Shown here: in pieces, positions 19,417-28,859 of the stretch | How the letters are laid out: each line of letters starts with the position of its first letter | Numbering within the stretch: position 1 is the stretch's first letter | Source: Dichelobacter nodosus | GTDB taxonomy: Bacteria > Pseudomonadota > Gammaproteobacteria > Cardiobacteriales > Cardiobacteriaceae | Direction: 5' to 3' | DNA: 64,000 bases | Assembly: GCF_001263335.1 (NCBI RefSeq) | Contig: NZ_LGVW01000010.1 | Span: forward strand, 1 to 64,000 | The notes under the pieces: model-generated | Seen by the model: the letters and a program-made list of their open reading frames with translations, nothing else | Told to the model about the DNA's origin: nothing | Database searches by the model: none | Position numbers and translations under genes: made by a program

Positions 19417-19963
19417 TATTTATCGAAAATTGCTTTGCCCTATTTGCGGTGCAAGAACAAAAATTCATGCGAGTCATTGTGATCATCAACTATTAAGAAG
19501 ATCTTACGCTCAATGTACTAATCCACTTTGTGGCGCAACGTATCGTGTTATTACAGAGATTATGGCGCTTCATTCACCGTCATGTGGATTATTCAAAAAA
19601 ATTCCAAAAATTAAAGGAGATACCATGGATTTAGATGATCAAGCACATGATTTAGCTTATTTTTTTGTTAAAGGAAGTAATCCACGATGGAGTAAAGATG
19701 AAACTTTTGTTCAAACAACATCGTATTTAACCAATCATCTTGAAAATCTATCTGAAGACGATGCACAACATGTTGCTGCACGCGCAATCGCAGAATTTGA
19801 AAGTAGAGAGTATTCCCCAATTTGGAGAATTGATATTGATACTTCATCAAGTTATGCAATTTTTATCAACAGGTATGTTGAAGACAAAGGTATACAAAAG
19901 CACATTATTAGTTTAGCTGAACTCGTTGAATTTATAGAAAATAGAATTAAAAAAGAATGTTGA
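19409..19963 (+). CDS. Ogr/Delta-type zinc-finger protein with extra C-terminal domain
   Basis: 184 aa from MSNIYRKLLC. The first ~45 residues have CPICGAR...CDHQLLRRSYAQCTNPLCGATYRVITEI, matching the P2 Ogr/P4 Delta zinc finger that activates phage late promoters. The family is usually 70-80 aa; here about 110 acidic residues follow, with no domain I recognise. It probably switches on the late operons of this prophage. It overlaps the CII-like gene by 8 nt. Confidence 0.75.
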   Translation: MSNIYRKLLCPICGARTKIHASHCDHQLLRRSYAQCTNPLCGATYRVITEIMALHSPSCGLFKKIPKIKGDTMDLDDQAHDLAYFFVKGSNPRWSKDETFVQTTSYLTNHLENLSEDDAQHVAARAIAEFESREYSPIWRIDIDTSSSYAIFINRYVEDKGIQKHIISLAELVEFIENRIKKEC

Positions 19964-19975
19964 CGGTAACTAATT

Positions 19976-22666
19976 ATGAATGACAATCAAAAAGTGCACA
20001 TTCTGTCGCGTCTAACTAATGATTACTCGTTTAAAAAATCAGAAGATGGTAGGTGGCTGAACCAAGGTAGCTGCCCAAAATGTCGTAAAAAATCATTATT
20101 TATAGCCACTGATAATCCATATGTGATGAGATGCGGTCGTGAAAATAAATGCGGCGCAACGTGGCTAATTAAAGATTTATACCCAGAAGAATTCTGCAAA
20201 TTTAATGAACGCTATCCAGCTAACGTTACTAATCCAAATGAAACTGCTGATGCGTATATGCGCGAAGCCCGTGGACTCAATGTATTAATGATGAAAGATT
20301 ATTACGTACAAGGTCTATGGGAAAATCGCTATAACAAAAAAGAAACAGCGACAGTGCGTTTTGAAATTCCACTTACAAACGGCGCATTTATGGAACGGTT
20401 TGTTGAAGAAATGGAAATTGAAGACGAAGATGGTAGCGTTGATGTACGTAAATGCCATTTTAATGGTGCACACGCAGGCTGCTGGTGGTTACCGCCAGAT
20501 ATGGAAATTCAATCTGGTGACGAAGTTTGGATAACCGAAGGTATCATAGATGCTATCAGCTTGTGGCAGCATAAAATCAAAGCTGTTGCAATACTATCAT
20601 GCAGCAATTACCCAGAAAAATCATTAAATAATTTGAAAATTGCCCATACAGTGAATTGGGTTTGGGCTTTAGATAATGATAAAGCCGGTAAAAGTGCAAT
20701 TATAAAGTTTGTAAAGAAAATGCGTGATCATGGCATGAAATGCGATGCTGCCATTTCTTCAGTGTCAGAAAAAAATGATTGGAACGATCTTCATTTAAAA
20801 GGCAGATTAGAAGAGAAAGACATTGAAAATTACAGATATAGCGGAGGCTTATTAATTGCTGAATCAGCGGTTAATAAAGCAGCATTAATATTTGCTCATT
20901 CGCAATCACAAAGATTTATTCTTGATTTTAATAATCAGTTGTATTGGTTTTCAATTGACGCGAAAGATTTTGTGGCTGGGAAAGAAGAGGCTAACGCATC
21001 ACTGACAGAAAAAGAACAATTGATGGCAATTGCTAAGAAATATGGGTTACTTTATATGGTCGCAAATGTTCGACCAGAGTTTTTATATTTTCAACGTAAT
21101 GAAGTTACAGACGAAAGTTGGTATTACTGTCGCGTTCATTTCCCTGATGGTCGTCAATCAATTAATTTAACATTTACGCCAAGTCAAATAACAACTAGCT
21201 CTGAATTTAAAAAACGCTTAGCGCACGCGCCCGGCGCTTGGTGGTCAGGCGATGCAAAGCATCTTGATTATATCGGCAGTCGAGATTTACAAAAAATAAA
21301 AATTGTTGAAACAATTGATTATCTTGGTTACTCGTCAGAACATAATGTGTATATTTTCCCGAAACATGCTGTTTTTAAAGGTAAAATATATACTATCAAT
21401 GAAGAAGATTTCTTTGATTTACCGAATAACAAATCAGTCAAGTCTCTGATCAAAGACAAAAACATAAAATTAGCAGCAACACCAAAAAATTATGAAAAAA
21501 ATTGGGCACAATTAGTCTGGAAAGCGTTCGGTACAAACGGCATTATTGCGTGCGTTTACTGGTTTGGGTCATTATTTGTACAACAAATTAGACAAAACCA
21601 ATCATCATTTCCTTTTTTAGAAATTATCGGCGAACCTGGATCAGGTAAAACAACATTAATTGAATTTTTATGGAAATTATTCGGTCAAGATCGCGAAGGA
21701 ATTGATCCTAATAAAGCAACATCTGCTGGATTAGATAGATCATTAACGCAATATGCAAATATGCCAAATGTCTTTATTGAAGCTGATCGTGCTGAGAATT
21801 CGCATAGTAAAAAATTCGATTGGGATGAATTAAAACCATTCTATAACGGTCGCGGTATGAAAGTTCGCGGCGTAAAAAATTGTGGTAATGAAACTAGAGA
21901 ATCTCTGTTTAGAGGATCTTTAGTTATTGCTCAAAATGACCAGATCAGTGCAAGTGATGCTGTATTAGAACGAATTGTTCAACTTAAGTTTATGCGTTGC
22001 AATCATAATTCTGAGTCGAGACATGCAGCCGATGTAATGATACATCTTAGCATTGAACAATTGAGCTATTTTGCATTATTAGCAGTACAACAAGCTGATA
22101 GTGTAGTCGACTACATCATAAAAAAAATGCCTGAATATCAAGATAATTTATTAAAAGACAATCGTATTAATCATATGCGGCTAGCAAAAAATCATGCGCA
22201 ATTAATTGCATTAACTGAAAAATTCTCAGAATTAGTTGGATTGACACAGTTTCAAAAAGACACAACTTGTAATGCTTTAAAACAAGCGTGTATCGAACGA
22301 GAAAGTGAAATTGCTGCCGATCATCATATTGTTGCTGAATTTTGGGATATGTTTGATTACATTGAACAATCAGCTTTGTCAAATGAACATGATAACTATC
22401 AATCTTGCCTTAACCACAGTCGTGATAAAAATATTATTGCTGTTAACTTAAATGAATTCGTTGAACGAGCATCTTGTTTGAGGCAACAAGTACCAGAATT
22501 GGCATTATTAAAGAAGCTACTGAAAACAAGCAAAAAGAGAAAATTTATTGAAGCAAGCAGGACTGTAAGCTCTGCAATTGCATTTAATAAAAATAATAGA
22601 CCAAAAACTCCGCGCTGCTGGATTTTTGAAAAAGAAAAACAGTTTAGAGGTGAATTAAATGAGTGA
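19976..22666 (+). CDS. phage primase-helicase
   Basis: 896 aa. An N-terminal zinc finger (C33, C36, C53, C59) and a TOPRIM domain (WITEGIIDA with E188; WALDNDKAGKS with D232 and D234) form the primase half. A P-loop helicase follows (GEPGSGKT, 552-559; then FIEADRAEN as Walker B-like). The design resembles P4 alpha and DUF927-type replication proteins. It would unwind and prime phage DNA in the cytoplasm. Two DnaA boxes lie some 660 bp downstream. The 3' end overlaps the next gene by 8 nt. Confidence 0.85.
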   Translation: MNDNQKVHILSRLTNDYSFKKSEDGRWLNQGSCPKCRKKSLFIATDNPYVMRCGRENKCGATWLIKDLYPEEFCKFNERYPANVTNPNETADAYMREARGLNVLMMKDYYVQGLWENRYNKKETATVRFEIPLTNGAFMERFVEEMEIEDEDGSVDVRKCHFNGAHAGCWWLPPDMEIQSGDEVWITEGIIDAISLWQHKIKAVAILSCSNYPEKSLNNLKIAHTVNWVWALDNDKAGKSAIIKFVKKMRDHGMKCDAAISSVSEKNDWNDLHLKGRLEEKDIENYRYSGGLLIAESAVNKAALIFAHSQSQRFILDFNNQLYWFSIDAKDFVAGKEEANASLTEKEQLMAIAKKYGLLYMVANVRPEFLYFQRNEVTDESWYYCRVHFPDGRQSINLTFTPSQITTSSEFKKRLAHAPGAWWSGDAKHLDYIGSRDLQKIKIVETIDYLGYSSEHNVYIFPKHAVFKGKIYTINEEDFFDLPNNKSVKSLIKDKNIKLAATPKNYEKNWAQLVWKAFGTNGIIACVYWFGSLFVQQIRQNQSSFPFLEIIGEPGSGKTTLIEFLWKLFGQDREGIDPNKATSAGLDRSLTQYANMPNVFIEADRAENSHSKKFDWDELKPFYNGRGMKVRGVKNCGNETRESLFRGSLVIAQNDQISASDAVLERIVQLKFMRCNHNSESRHAADVMIHLSIEQLSYFALLAVQQADSVVDYIIKKMPEYQDNLLKDNRINHMRLAKNHAQLIALTEKFSELVGLTQFQKDTTCNALKQACIERESEIAADHHIVAEFWDMFDYIEQSALSNEHDNYQSCLNHSRDKNIIAVNLNEFVERASCLRQQVPELALLKKLLKTSKKRKFIEASRTVSSAIAFNKNNRPKTPRCWIFEKEKQFRGELNE

Positions 22667-22913
22667 TTTGAAAATGTTGCCAAGAGAAGCTCACGTAACT
22701 ATTAATGATATTTCTTCTTCAAAAGCAAAAGGACAAGAAAGAAAAGGATTAACTCCACTATCACCACAAACTATAAAAAGATTGGAAAAAAAAGGAGCAT
22801 TTCCACAATCTCATAGATATAAAAATGTTAAAGGGCGATTTTACATATTAGGTGAAGTGCTTGATTGGTTAGAAAATCAAACCAAAGATGACGCTAATAA
22901 AATGAATTCATGA
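22659..22913 (+). CDS. AlpA-like HTH regulator
   Basis: 84 aa. TPLSPQTIKRLEKKGAFPQS and GRFYILGEVLDWLE match the short excisionase/AlpA helix-turn-helix with wing. Such proteins act as excisionases or integrase-gene activators in prophages. It overlaps the primase stop and is followed by a 4-nt overlap. Confidence 0.7.
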   Translation: MSDLKMLPREAHVTINDISSSKAKGQERKGLTPLSPQTIKRLEKKGAFPQSHRYKNVKGRFYILGEVLDWLENQTKDDANKMNS

Positions 22914-23125
22914 CGCAAACAAACGCGACATATTCTGATAATGTCATTCGTTTTACAGTTTGTTTGCATAGCCAAACCGCCGAAGAGTGCTGGCGGATAG
23001 TTGAAGGCGAAGGGCGACCGCCGGAAAATCCATTTATCGCTGTTTTAATTATTAATCTTGCTGATTTTGAGCGGTGTATTGCTTGGGGCTTTTATGAATC
23101 TAAGCGTCGTTGGGCGATGCAATGA
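22910..23125 (+). CDS. hypothetical early phage protein
   Basis: 71 aa; no family recognised. Rich in aromatic and acidic residues (ADFERCIAWGFYESKRRWAMQ). Its start overlaps the AlpA-like stop (ATGA) and its end overlaps the next start, supporting coupled translation. Confidence 0.6.
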   Translation: MTQTNATYSDNVIRFTVCLHSQTAEECWRIVEGEGRPPENPFIAVLIINLADFERCIAWGFYESKRRWAMQ

Positions 23126-23316
23126 AAACATCAGCAAAGCAATTAGAGCATGCGCGCAATTATATTCGTCGCTGTTGTACGATAAAAGCTGTTAATTTTC
23201 ATACTCAAAATGATGCCGATTTAATCGAAAAAGTAGAGGCGCTGCCGCGCGGCGCTTTTTCAAAACTAGTACGCGATTTGCTGCGCGAGCATTTTGATGA
23301 AACAACGCGTCGGTAA
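23122..23316 (+). CDS. hypothetical early phage protein
   Basis: 64 aa from MKTSAKQLEHARNYI; basic and helical, ending FSKLVRDLLREHFDETTRR. The ATG at 23122 overlaps the preceding stop, which makes it preferable to the in-frame start at 23110. Last gene of the early operon; function unknown. Confidence 0.6.
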   Translation: MKTSAKQLEHARNYIRRCCTIKAVNFHTQNDADLIEKVEALPRGAFSKLVRDLLREHFDETTRR

Positions 23317-23330
23317 TTTTGTTCATTGAC

Positions 23331-23351
23331 TGTGGATAAGTCTGTGGATAA
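23331..23351. promoter_or_regulatory. two perfect DnaA boxes
   Basis: TGTGGATAA occurs at 23331-23339 and 23343-23351, both exact matches to the R1 DnaA box (TTATCCACA reversed), 12 bp apart. An AT-rich stretch follows to 23420. They may mark a replication origin or recruit host DnaA. The rest of 23317-23520 holds no gene. Confidence 0.6.
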
Positions 23352-23520
23352 CTTTATTTGATTAAAATATATTATAAATCAATGCGTTATTTTAATAATG
23401 CGATTACAGACGCTAAAAAATAAAGTTTAACTATTTAGTTAAGGTTGTCTGAAAAAATGCATTAGAACGCGTTCTGTGCAGTCAATTTACAAACAAAATG
23501 CTTAAAAATGATTTTATTGA

Positions 23521-24489
23521 TTAACTTTGTAACTCTTCACAATCAACTTGTGTTGTTAAACCCATCTCATTTAGAGTATGTGTAATTTCTTTTGCAAACC
23601 AATGTACAGCATCAATTTCGGCTTTAAATCCATGAACAATTATGGGCATTTCAGCTTGTATATCTGGTCTACCGATCGGTAATTGTAAAGTTAGTGTTTT
23701 AGCTTGTGTTTTTATGCGTTTAAATTTACCAGCGGCTGCTTCATTAGCTTCTTCCTCGCTGTTGTATGTCTGTTTTAGATGTCTGCAATATCCACTTTTT
23801 CCAGAAGTTACTTTTTTTCGCTTGCCTGTTTTCTTATCTTGCCAGTATGCACAGACCCCAGTTACACATTGATCTCTATCTGCGTCGTGGTAGTCGTGCC
23901 TATCATTATCATTACGAATAATCGTTGCTGGTGGCAATTGATTACAACTCGCTGTTTTCCCAGTTGCTCTCGTCACGAACAGTAATCTTTCATCTTTTAT
24001 TGTGCCAATAGCATCATGTTCTTCTGCTAGTCTAGTAATGAGATTTGCATCAGATTCATTTGTTTGATCAAGATGTTCTACAGTGATGCTTCCAAGATCA
24101 TCTGTTGCTAATTGCAACCTATTTCGTTCTGCAATTGCACCTAAAATCACAGCAATGGTTGTGTTATGGTAGCTTATTTCGCGTTCTTCCAATAACGATT
24201 TTCTAAAATCTGATGAGCTTGCAGATATGCTCAACGTATCTGGTGGTCCGCTATGGCGTAATTCATCGACAACAAAAGAACCAATATATAAAGCATGTTC
24301 ATTAAAACCAAAAGATAATGCAATCAAAGCACCTTTGCGCGGTAATTGAATATGCCCGTCGGTATCATCAACATCGATGGTTAATTGATCAGCTTCCATG
24401 CCATTTTTGTCAATTACTTGCATTGAAATCAAACGACCTTGAAAATCAATCGGATTTCCATCAACAGATAATGTATAAAATGGTTTCAA
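23521..24489 (-). CDS. D: P2-like tail protein D (late control)
   Basis: 322 aa, with the P2 gpD pattern: YTLSVDGNPIDFQGRLISMQV at the start, SFGFNEHALYIGSFVVDE, and KAEIDAVHWFAKEITHTL near the C-terminus. gpD forms the hub between tail tube and baseplate spike. It is the last gene of the FI-FII-E-T-U-D operon and overlaps the U stop by 4 nt. Confidence 0.9.
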   Translation of the reverse strand: MKPFYTLSVDGNPIDFQGRLISMQVIDKNGMEADQLTIDVDDTDGHIQLPRKGALIALSFGFNEHALYIGSFVVDELRHSGPPDTLSISASSSDFRKSLLEEREISYHNTTIAVILGAIAERNRLQLATDDLGSITVEHLDQTNESDANLITRLAEEHDAIGTIKDERLLFVTRATGKTASCNQLPPATIIRNDNDRHDYHDADRDQCVTGVCAYWQDKKTGKRKKVTSGKSGYCRHLKQTYNSEEEANEAAAGKFKRIKTQAKTLTLQLPIGRPDIQAEMPIIVHGFKAEIDAVHWFAKEITHTLNEMGLTTQVDCEELQS

Positions 24490-24920
24490 AATAATCTCGT
24501 CAATAATGGTAATAATGGAGCAAGTAACCCAAATTGGCTATTGCCGGTGTAACGTTTTAGAATTAGAGAAAAATCAATTTTTTGCGCAGTACCATCTTCT
24601 AGAAAATATGTTTGATCTTCGCTCAAACGGTCAATAAAATAATATCCATAAATTTTTCCATTTCCACTCATTAATAAGTATGGTTCACCACGATCAGCCA
24701 TTTCTCTCAATATATCAATGTTTGTTAACCCGCCAGAAAATTCTGGCATCAGTGTACCGGATAATGAAATCGTCTCTTCACCCTTACCTGTGAATTGGTA
24801 TGCAATATCATCATTAGTGCGATTATTCCCAACCCAGCGCCACGCACTCTCACGCTGTATTTGGTCAAATGGCGCAGTCTGCACCGAAAAAACAAACAAA
24901 CCATATGCCATTAACATCAT
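24486..24920 (-). CDS. U: P2-like tail protein U
   Basis: 144 aa. GLFVFSVQTAPFDQIQRESAWRW and GYYFIDRLSEDQTYFLEDGTAQKIDF are typical of the gpU family, which caps or terminates the tail tube. AGGAG precedes the paired ATG codons at 24920. It lies between T and D as in P2. Confidence 0.9.
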   Translation of the reverse strand: MMLMAYGLFVFSVQTAPFDQIQRESAWRWVGNNRTNDDIAYQFTGKGEETISLSGTLMPEFSGGLTNIDILREMADRGEPYLLMSGNGKIYGYYFIDRLSEDQTYFLEDGTAQKIDFSLILKRYTGNSQFGLLAPLLPLLTRLF

Positions 24921-24926
24921 GTTCTC

Positions 24927-27686
24927 CTAATCTGTTAACCGCCGCAAATTTCGTGACTGTAATTGTCGTTCTCTGGCATCGAGTTCACGGCGCACAACTA
25001 AAGCAATGGTTTTTGCATCATCTTTAGTTGCGTTACCATTGATGTTGATAGTGATCATGTAATTTGTTGGTGTTGCTAAAGATGCATTATTGTTTATTGG
25101 GGCAGCAACAGTTGGTAAAGCACTTAAAGTTGCTAAACCGCCAACTGTTGCAGCTTTGCTTAAAGAGTAGGCGACATTTTGCATTACAGAAATAGGTTTT
25201 TTCCCATCACTTCGAATTCCAGCAGCTAAACCTTGAGGAATAAATCGTCCGAGTTCTATCATAACGCGAGAAGGTGATCTAATTTGTAGTTTTTCTTTGA
25301 TGCCATTTACTGCATTTGTTGCCATACTTTTTGCTGCGCTGCTAACAGAACTTGCTGCGTTACTGATACCATTTTTTAAACCGGTGGCGATATTGTTACC
25401 AATATTTTTTGCCATTTCGACTAATCCGGATAGCAACTGCGATGCAGCATTGATCGCTGAATTAATCACGTCAACCATCGCACTTCTGATATCCCAATTT
25501 TTAATTGAATCACAAAGCCTGCTGCCAAGTGATTGTATAAACTCAGTTAATCTAGTCGGCATTTCAACGCCAAAAAATTCAAAAACTTTGGCAAATGCCA
25601 TGTACACCATCCCGATAGGAGACCAATTAAGTATGGCTTGACCGATATTGAATAAAGCTTGCATTGGGCTCATTTGCAGTAATTGCCATTGCTCATGCCA
25701 AAACGATGAAAAATTACTCCAAATTTGCTTGGAAGTAGAAACAACACTATTCCAATTTTTGTAAAGTAAATACGCTCCAGCTATCAGCACAGCAATCACT
25801 GACATTATTGGATTAGCCACCGCAGCTCCTAATAAACTGCGCAATAAACCACCGATTTTGCTGAGCAACGGAACACATGAATGTAATAAACCGCGGACTC
25901 TACTAATTTTTGGGAGCAAGCTAACAAAAGTTCCTGCTGCCGATGAAAAAACAGTCATTGCGCCAGAAAAAATCAATAAAAATGCGCCAGCAATCACACT
26001 TAATCCAGCAAATGCTGCAGTGGTAAGAATGATACCTTTTACTAGTTTCGGGTGACGTTGTATCCAAGGTTGAATTGTTTCTTCAATAAAATGCGAGCCC
26101 CAGTTTGCCAAATTGCGCAAATCATCAGAAACTGCGCTACCAATAGTACCTAATAAAAGTTCTGAGGTTCCAGCAAGCTGCTCAAAAGAAGATGATAATG
26201 TCGCGGTTTTTGCCGTAATTCTTGTTTGTAGATCAGCTTGTTCTGACATATCAGCGATGGCTTGTTTATAACCATCAAATCCTTGTTGGGCGATGATTTT
26301 AGCGACCCGTCCTCCCTCAGTCCCAAACATTTGTTGCATAGCAATGATCGCTTCATCATCACCCAACTTTTGTCTGATAACATCGAATTTTTCTAACTCC
26401 TTAACAATGTCTTCTATATCTTTGATTTTTCCATTTCTGAAAAAATCAAATGACACGCCAGCTTTTTCTAATGCATCTTGTGCCGCCGCTTTTAAACCGC
26501 TGCTTGCTGCTTTTAATTCTCTGGGACCAGATGCCATCTTATTAAGCATCGTTGAAAAGTTAGTACCAAACATGGAGCCTTCTAATCCTTGCCTAGCAGC
26601 CATTCCTTGAATAGCTAATAGTTTTTCAAAATTTGCTCCACCTGTTAAACCTAATCCGTTGACAGTTGGCGCATAGTACTTCATTGACTCAGCCATATCT
26701 TCTTGTTTTAAGCCGAATGCATGGTAAGCTTGTTGCAATTTATTTGCCGAATCACCCAATTCATTAGGATTTAATCTGTGAGCTTCGATCATCTTCGCAG
26801 TAAAAGTGCCGCCTTCCTCCATTCCCATGTTCATTAATACTGACAATTGCGCTGCGGTTTTTAAACCACCAGAAGTGAGTAATTTATCGCTAATACCTTG
26901 CTCTTTTAATGCTCGTGCCAGTGCAATAAAATCTTCTGTAGTACCGGGTAAAACCGCGCCTAATTGTTGCGCTTGCTCGCGTATCGTATCGAATTCTCCG
27001 CTTGTACCATCTCGGCGCATCATTGTTACTTTTAAATCTGCTGCCGCTTGTTCTTGACGCTTATAAACATCTATAGGGTGACTAAGCATACTTAACCCTT
27101 TTTGCCCGAAACTCACAGCGGCATAACCGGTTATCGCCGTTGATGATGCAATTTGCATGCGTTTTTCTCTTTGCAATTGTCTCGCGTTTATTTTTTCTAA
27201 TTGTTTGACTTGTTGATTCAAAGTATCATTGACCAAATTCGCTTCTCTACGTAAGCGTTTTTCTTCATCTGCTAACGCATTAATCTTTATTCCAGCTTTA
27301 TCGAGTCGGCTGATGTTTTCAGTTAATGCTTTTTTATCAGCATACTGTTGTTTGAAAAGAAGACGCATCTGCTCACGCGTTCTGCCATATTCAGCTCGTA
27401 ACTTCTTTAGTTTAGTTTCAGAAAGAGAATCTGCATTTTTTAATTGCTGCCGTAATGAGACCATCTCGCTGCGCATTTTAGTAATCGCACTTTGAGAACT
27501 TTCAATGTGTTTTTTTAGTTTTTCTAACTTGTTGATATCACGGATCTGCTCATTGAGTTTTCCAAGCGCCTTTCTACTGCCGTCAAATTGCTTCATAAGT
27601 TTGTTGGCACTATTTCGAATATGCTCAAATTGCTTACTTGCTTTATCAAAAGCCCTAAGCTGGATATTTAGATTTAAATCTGCCAT
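24927..27686 (-). CDS. T: tape measure protein T
   Basis: 919 aa. A coiled-coil N-terminal third (about 30-190), a conserved tape-measure core (about 230-500) and hydrophobic segments near 550-590 and 610-635. A glycine- and alanine-rich part and a small C-terminal domain follow. Tape measure proteins set tail length and enter the host envelope at DNA injection. It starts about 200 bp after the E' end, separated by the doubtful opposite-strand ORF. Confidence 0.9.
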   Translation of the reverse strand: MADLNLNIQLRAFDKASKQFEHIRNSANKLMKQFDGSRKALGKLNEQIRDINKLEKLKKHIESSQSAITKMRSEMVSLRQQLKNADSLSETKLKKLRAEYGRTREQMRLLFKQQYADKKALTENISRLDKAGIKINALADEEKRLRREANLVNDTLNQQVKQLEKINARQLQREKRMQIASSTAITGYAAVSFGQKGLSMLSHPIDVYKRQEQAAADLKVTMMRRDGTSGEFDTIREQAQQLGAVLPGTTEDFIALARALKEQGISDKLLTSGGLKTAAQLSVLMNMGMEEGGTFTAKMIEAHRLNPNELGDSANKLQQAYHAFGLKQEDMAESMKYYAPTVNGLGLTGGANFEKLLAIQGMAARQGLEGSMFGTNFSTMLNKMASGPRELKAASSGLKAAAQDALEKAGVSFDFFRNGKIKDIEDIVKELEKFDVIRQKLGDDEAIIAMQQMFGTEGGRVAKIIAQQGFDGYKQAIADMSEQADLQTRITAKTATLSSSFEQLAGTSELLLGTIGSAVSDDLRNLANWGSHFIEETIQPWIQRHPKLVKGIILTTAAFAGLSVIAGAFLLIFSGAMTVFSSAAGTFVSLLPKISRVRGLLHSCVPLLSKIGGLLRSLLGAAVANPIMSVIAVLIAGAYLLYKNWNSVVSTSKQIWSNFSSFWHEQWQLLQMSPMQALFNIGQAILNWSPIGMVYMAFAKVFEFFGVEMPTRLTEFIQSLGSRLCDSIKNWDIRSAMVDVINSAINAASQLLSGLVEMAKNIGNNIATGLKNGISNAASSVSSAAKSMATNAVNGIKEKLQIRSPSRVMIELGRFIPQGLAAGIRSDGKKPISVMQNVAYSLSKAATVGGLATLSALPTVAAPINNNASLATPTNYMITININGNATKDDAKTIALVVRRELDARERQLQSRNLRRLTD

Positions 27687-27722
27687 GATAAAACCTCTGC
27701 AATGATAAAAACCGAGAGAGCA

Positions 27723-27899
27723 ATGGCAGATGCAATAATGACCGTTTTAGCGTTACTCATCATTTTAATTTTTGGTGGGTTATCGCTGCTGCTTATCCTA
27801 AGCATTATGATGCTGTTCATTGCTGGATTATGCCGTGTTTTTGAGAGTATGGCGTTTTGTTTACACGCACTGAGCACAATTCGCAAAAAAAAGTATTAA
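27723..27899 (+). CDS. possible small membrane protein opposite late operon
   Basis: 58 aa from MADAIMTVLALLI, with two hydrophobic segments (LALLIILIFGGLSLLLILS and MMLFIAGLCRVF) and a basic C-terminus IRKKKY. GAGAG lies 5-6 nt upstream of the ATG. It is antisense to the gap between E' and T, so it may be chance. A minus-strand ORF over the same bases looks less protein-like. Confidence 0.3.
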   Translation: MADAIMTVLALLIILIFGGLSLLLILSIMMLFIAGLCRVFESMAFCLHALSTIRKKKY

Positions 27900-28323
27900 T
27901 TTTTCATTAGCGATTTTTGTTGTTCATTGCGTTCATAAGCCACTTGCCACCATCGCATCACCTCATCAAATGACATCTTATCAAGCTCGGATGGTTGCCA
28001 ACCGCCACCAAAAACTAAGTTGATATCTGCCCACGCATTTTCTACGCTGCTGGGAATTCTTCCTTTTCTGAAAAAAACTCTCCTATCCCTTTTGCAAGTT
28101 CAGTAAAATCAACCAAATTCATCGCGCGTAATTCTATTGGTGATAAAGATGGAGTAGTTATCCGTGGTAGTAATTCTACCAATGCGTTAACGTCCATCGC
28201 GACCACATCGAGTAGTTTTAAACCGCGTAATTCACCAGCCGAAGGTTCCCTTAATTCAACTCTGGTAATTTCATTTTTATCACCGCGCTTAATTGCTGTT
28301 TTTAATTGAATAACAAGCATCAT
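27896..28323 (-). CDS. E+E' tail chaperone by -1 frameshift
   Basis: A -1 slip on seven T residues (plus-strand A7 at 28071-28077), within the E codons GAG TTT TTT TCA, joins E to an overlapping frame reading NAWADINLVFGGGWQPSEL, DKMSFDEVMRWWQVAYERNE and a TAA at 27896. The extension has the size and character of P2 E', made by -1 frameshifting at TTTTTTG (known). The E' frame has no start codon of its own at a sensible place. E and E+E' act as tape-measure assembly chaperones. Confidence 0.8.
28042..28323 (-). CDS. E: tail assembly chaperone E
   Basis: 93 aa, ending GEFFSEKEEFPAA. RVELREPSAGELRGLKLLDV and LSPIELRAMNLVDF match the gpE family, between FII and T as in P2. Most ribosomes should end here; a fraction shift to E+E'. 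Confidence 0.9.
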   Translation of the reverse strand: MMLVIQLKTAIKRGDKNEITRVELREPSAGELRGLKLLDVVAMDVNALVELLPRITTPSLSPIELRAMNLVDFTELAKGIGEFFSEKEEFPAA

Positions 28324-28337
28324 TTCCTCACTTTTTA

Positions 28338-28847
28338 TTACATCTTCAAGTTTTTACGACGTTTTTCAAGCAAATCAATGCCATTGACTACGAAAATATT
28401 ATTAGCGTGATCAATATCAAACATTGTTTCACCATTAATAGTGTATGTCAGAGTTGCCAGTGCAACGTTGTATTTACTTGATTGCAAGTCACCGGGTTTA
28501 AATTGACCAGGGTCAATTTCACGGAAACGTCCAAGCCCAATCACTTCAATTGCATCACTACCACAGCCTGCGCCATCTGATTCTGCTGATGCATTAATTC
28601 GAAAACGAATCGCAGTCACAGCGCAGATAGCCCATTTTTTAAGTAAATCAGCTGATTGTTCATCAAGCTCAAATTCCATTTCTAGCTTTTCGCCGCCTAA
28701 ATCAATTTCGACGGGACCATGCATGCCACCAGCGCGGTATTCTTCCATTTTGCGCGAAAACTTGGGCCACTGAATCGTCTTCACACGTCCTGCATACCCA
28801 ATCCCATCAACGGATAAAATGGCATCTTTAATAACTTTTGGTAACAT
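28338..28847 (-). CDS. FII: major tail tube protein FII
   Basis: 169 aa; typical FII size and pattern (GYAGRVKTIQWPKFSRKMEEY, AGGMHGPVEIDLGGEKLEMEF). It polymerises into the inner tube of the contractile tail. It lies 12 bp downstream of the sheath gene. Confidence 0.9.
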   Translation of the reverse strand: MLPKVIKDAILSVDGIGYAGRVKTIQWPKFSRKMEEYRAGGMHGPVEIDLGGEKLEMEFELDEQSADLLKKWAICAVTAIRFRINASAESDGAGCGSDAIEVIGLGRFREIDPGQFKPGDLQSSKYNVALATLTYTINGETMFDIDHANNIFVVNGIDLLEKRRKNLKM

Positions 28848-28859
28848 TGTTAACTCCGG

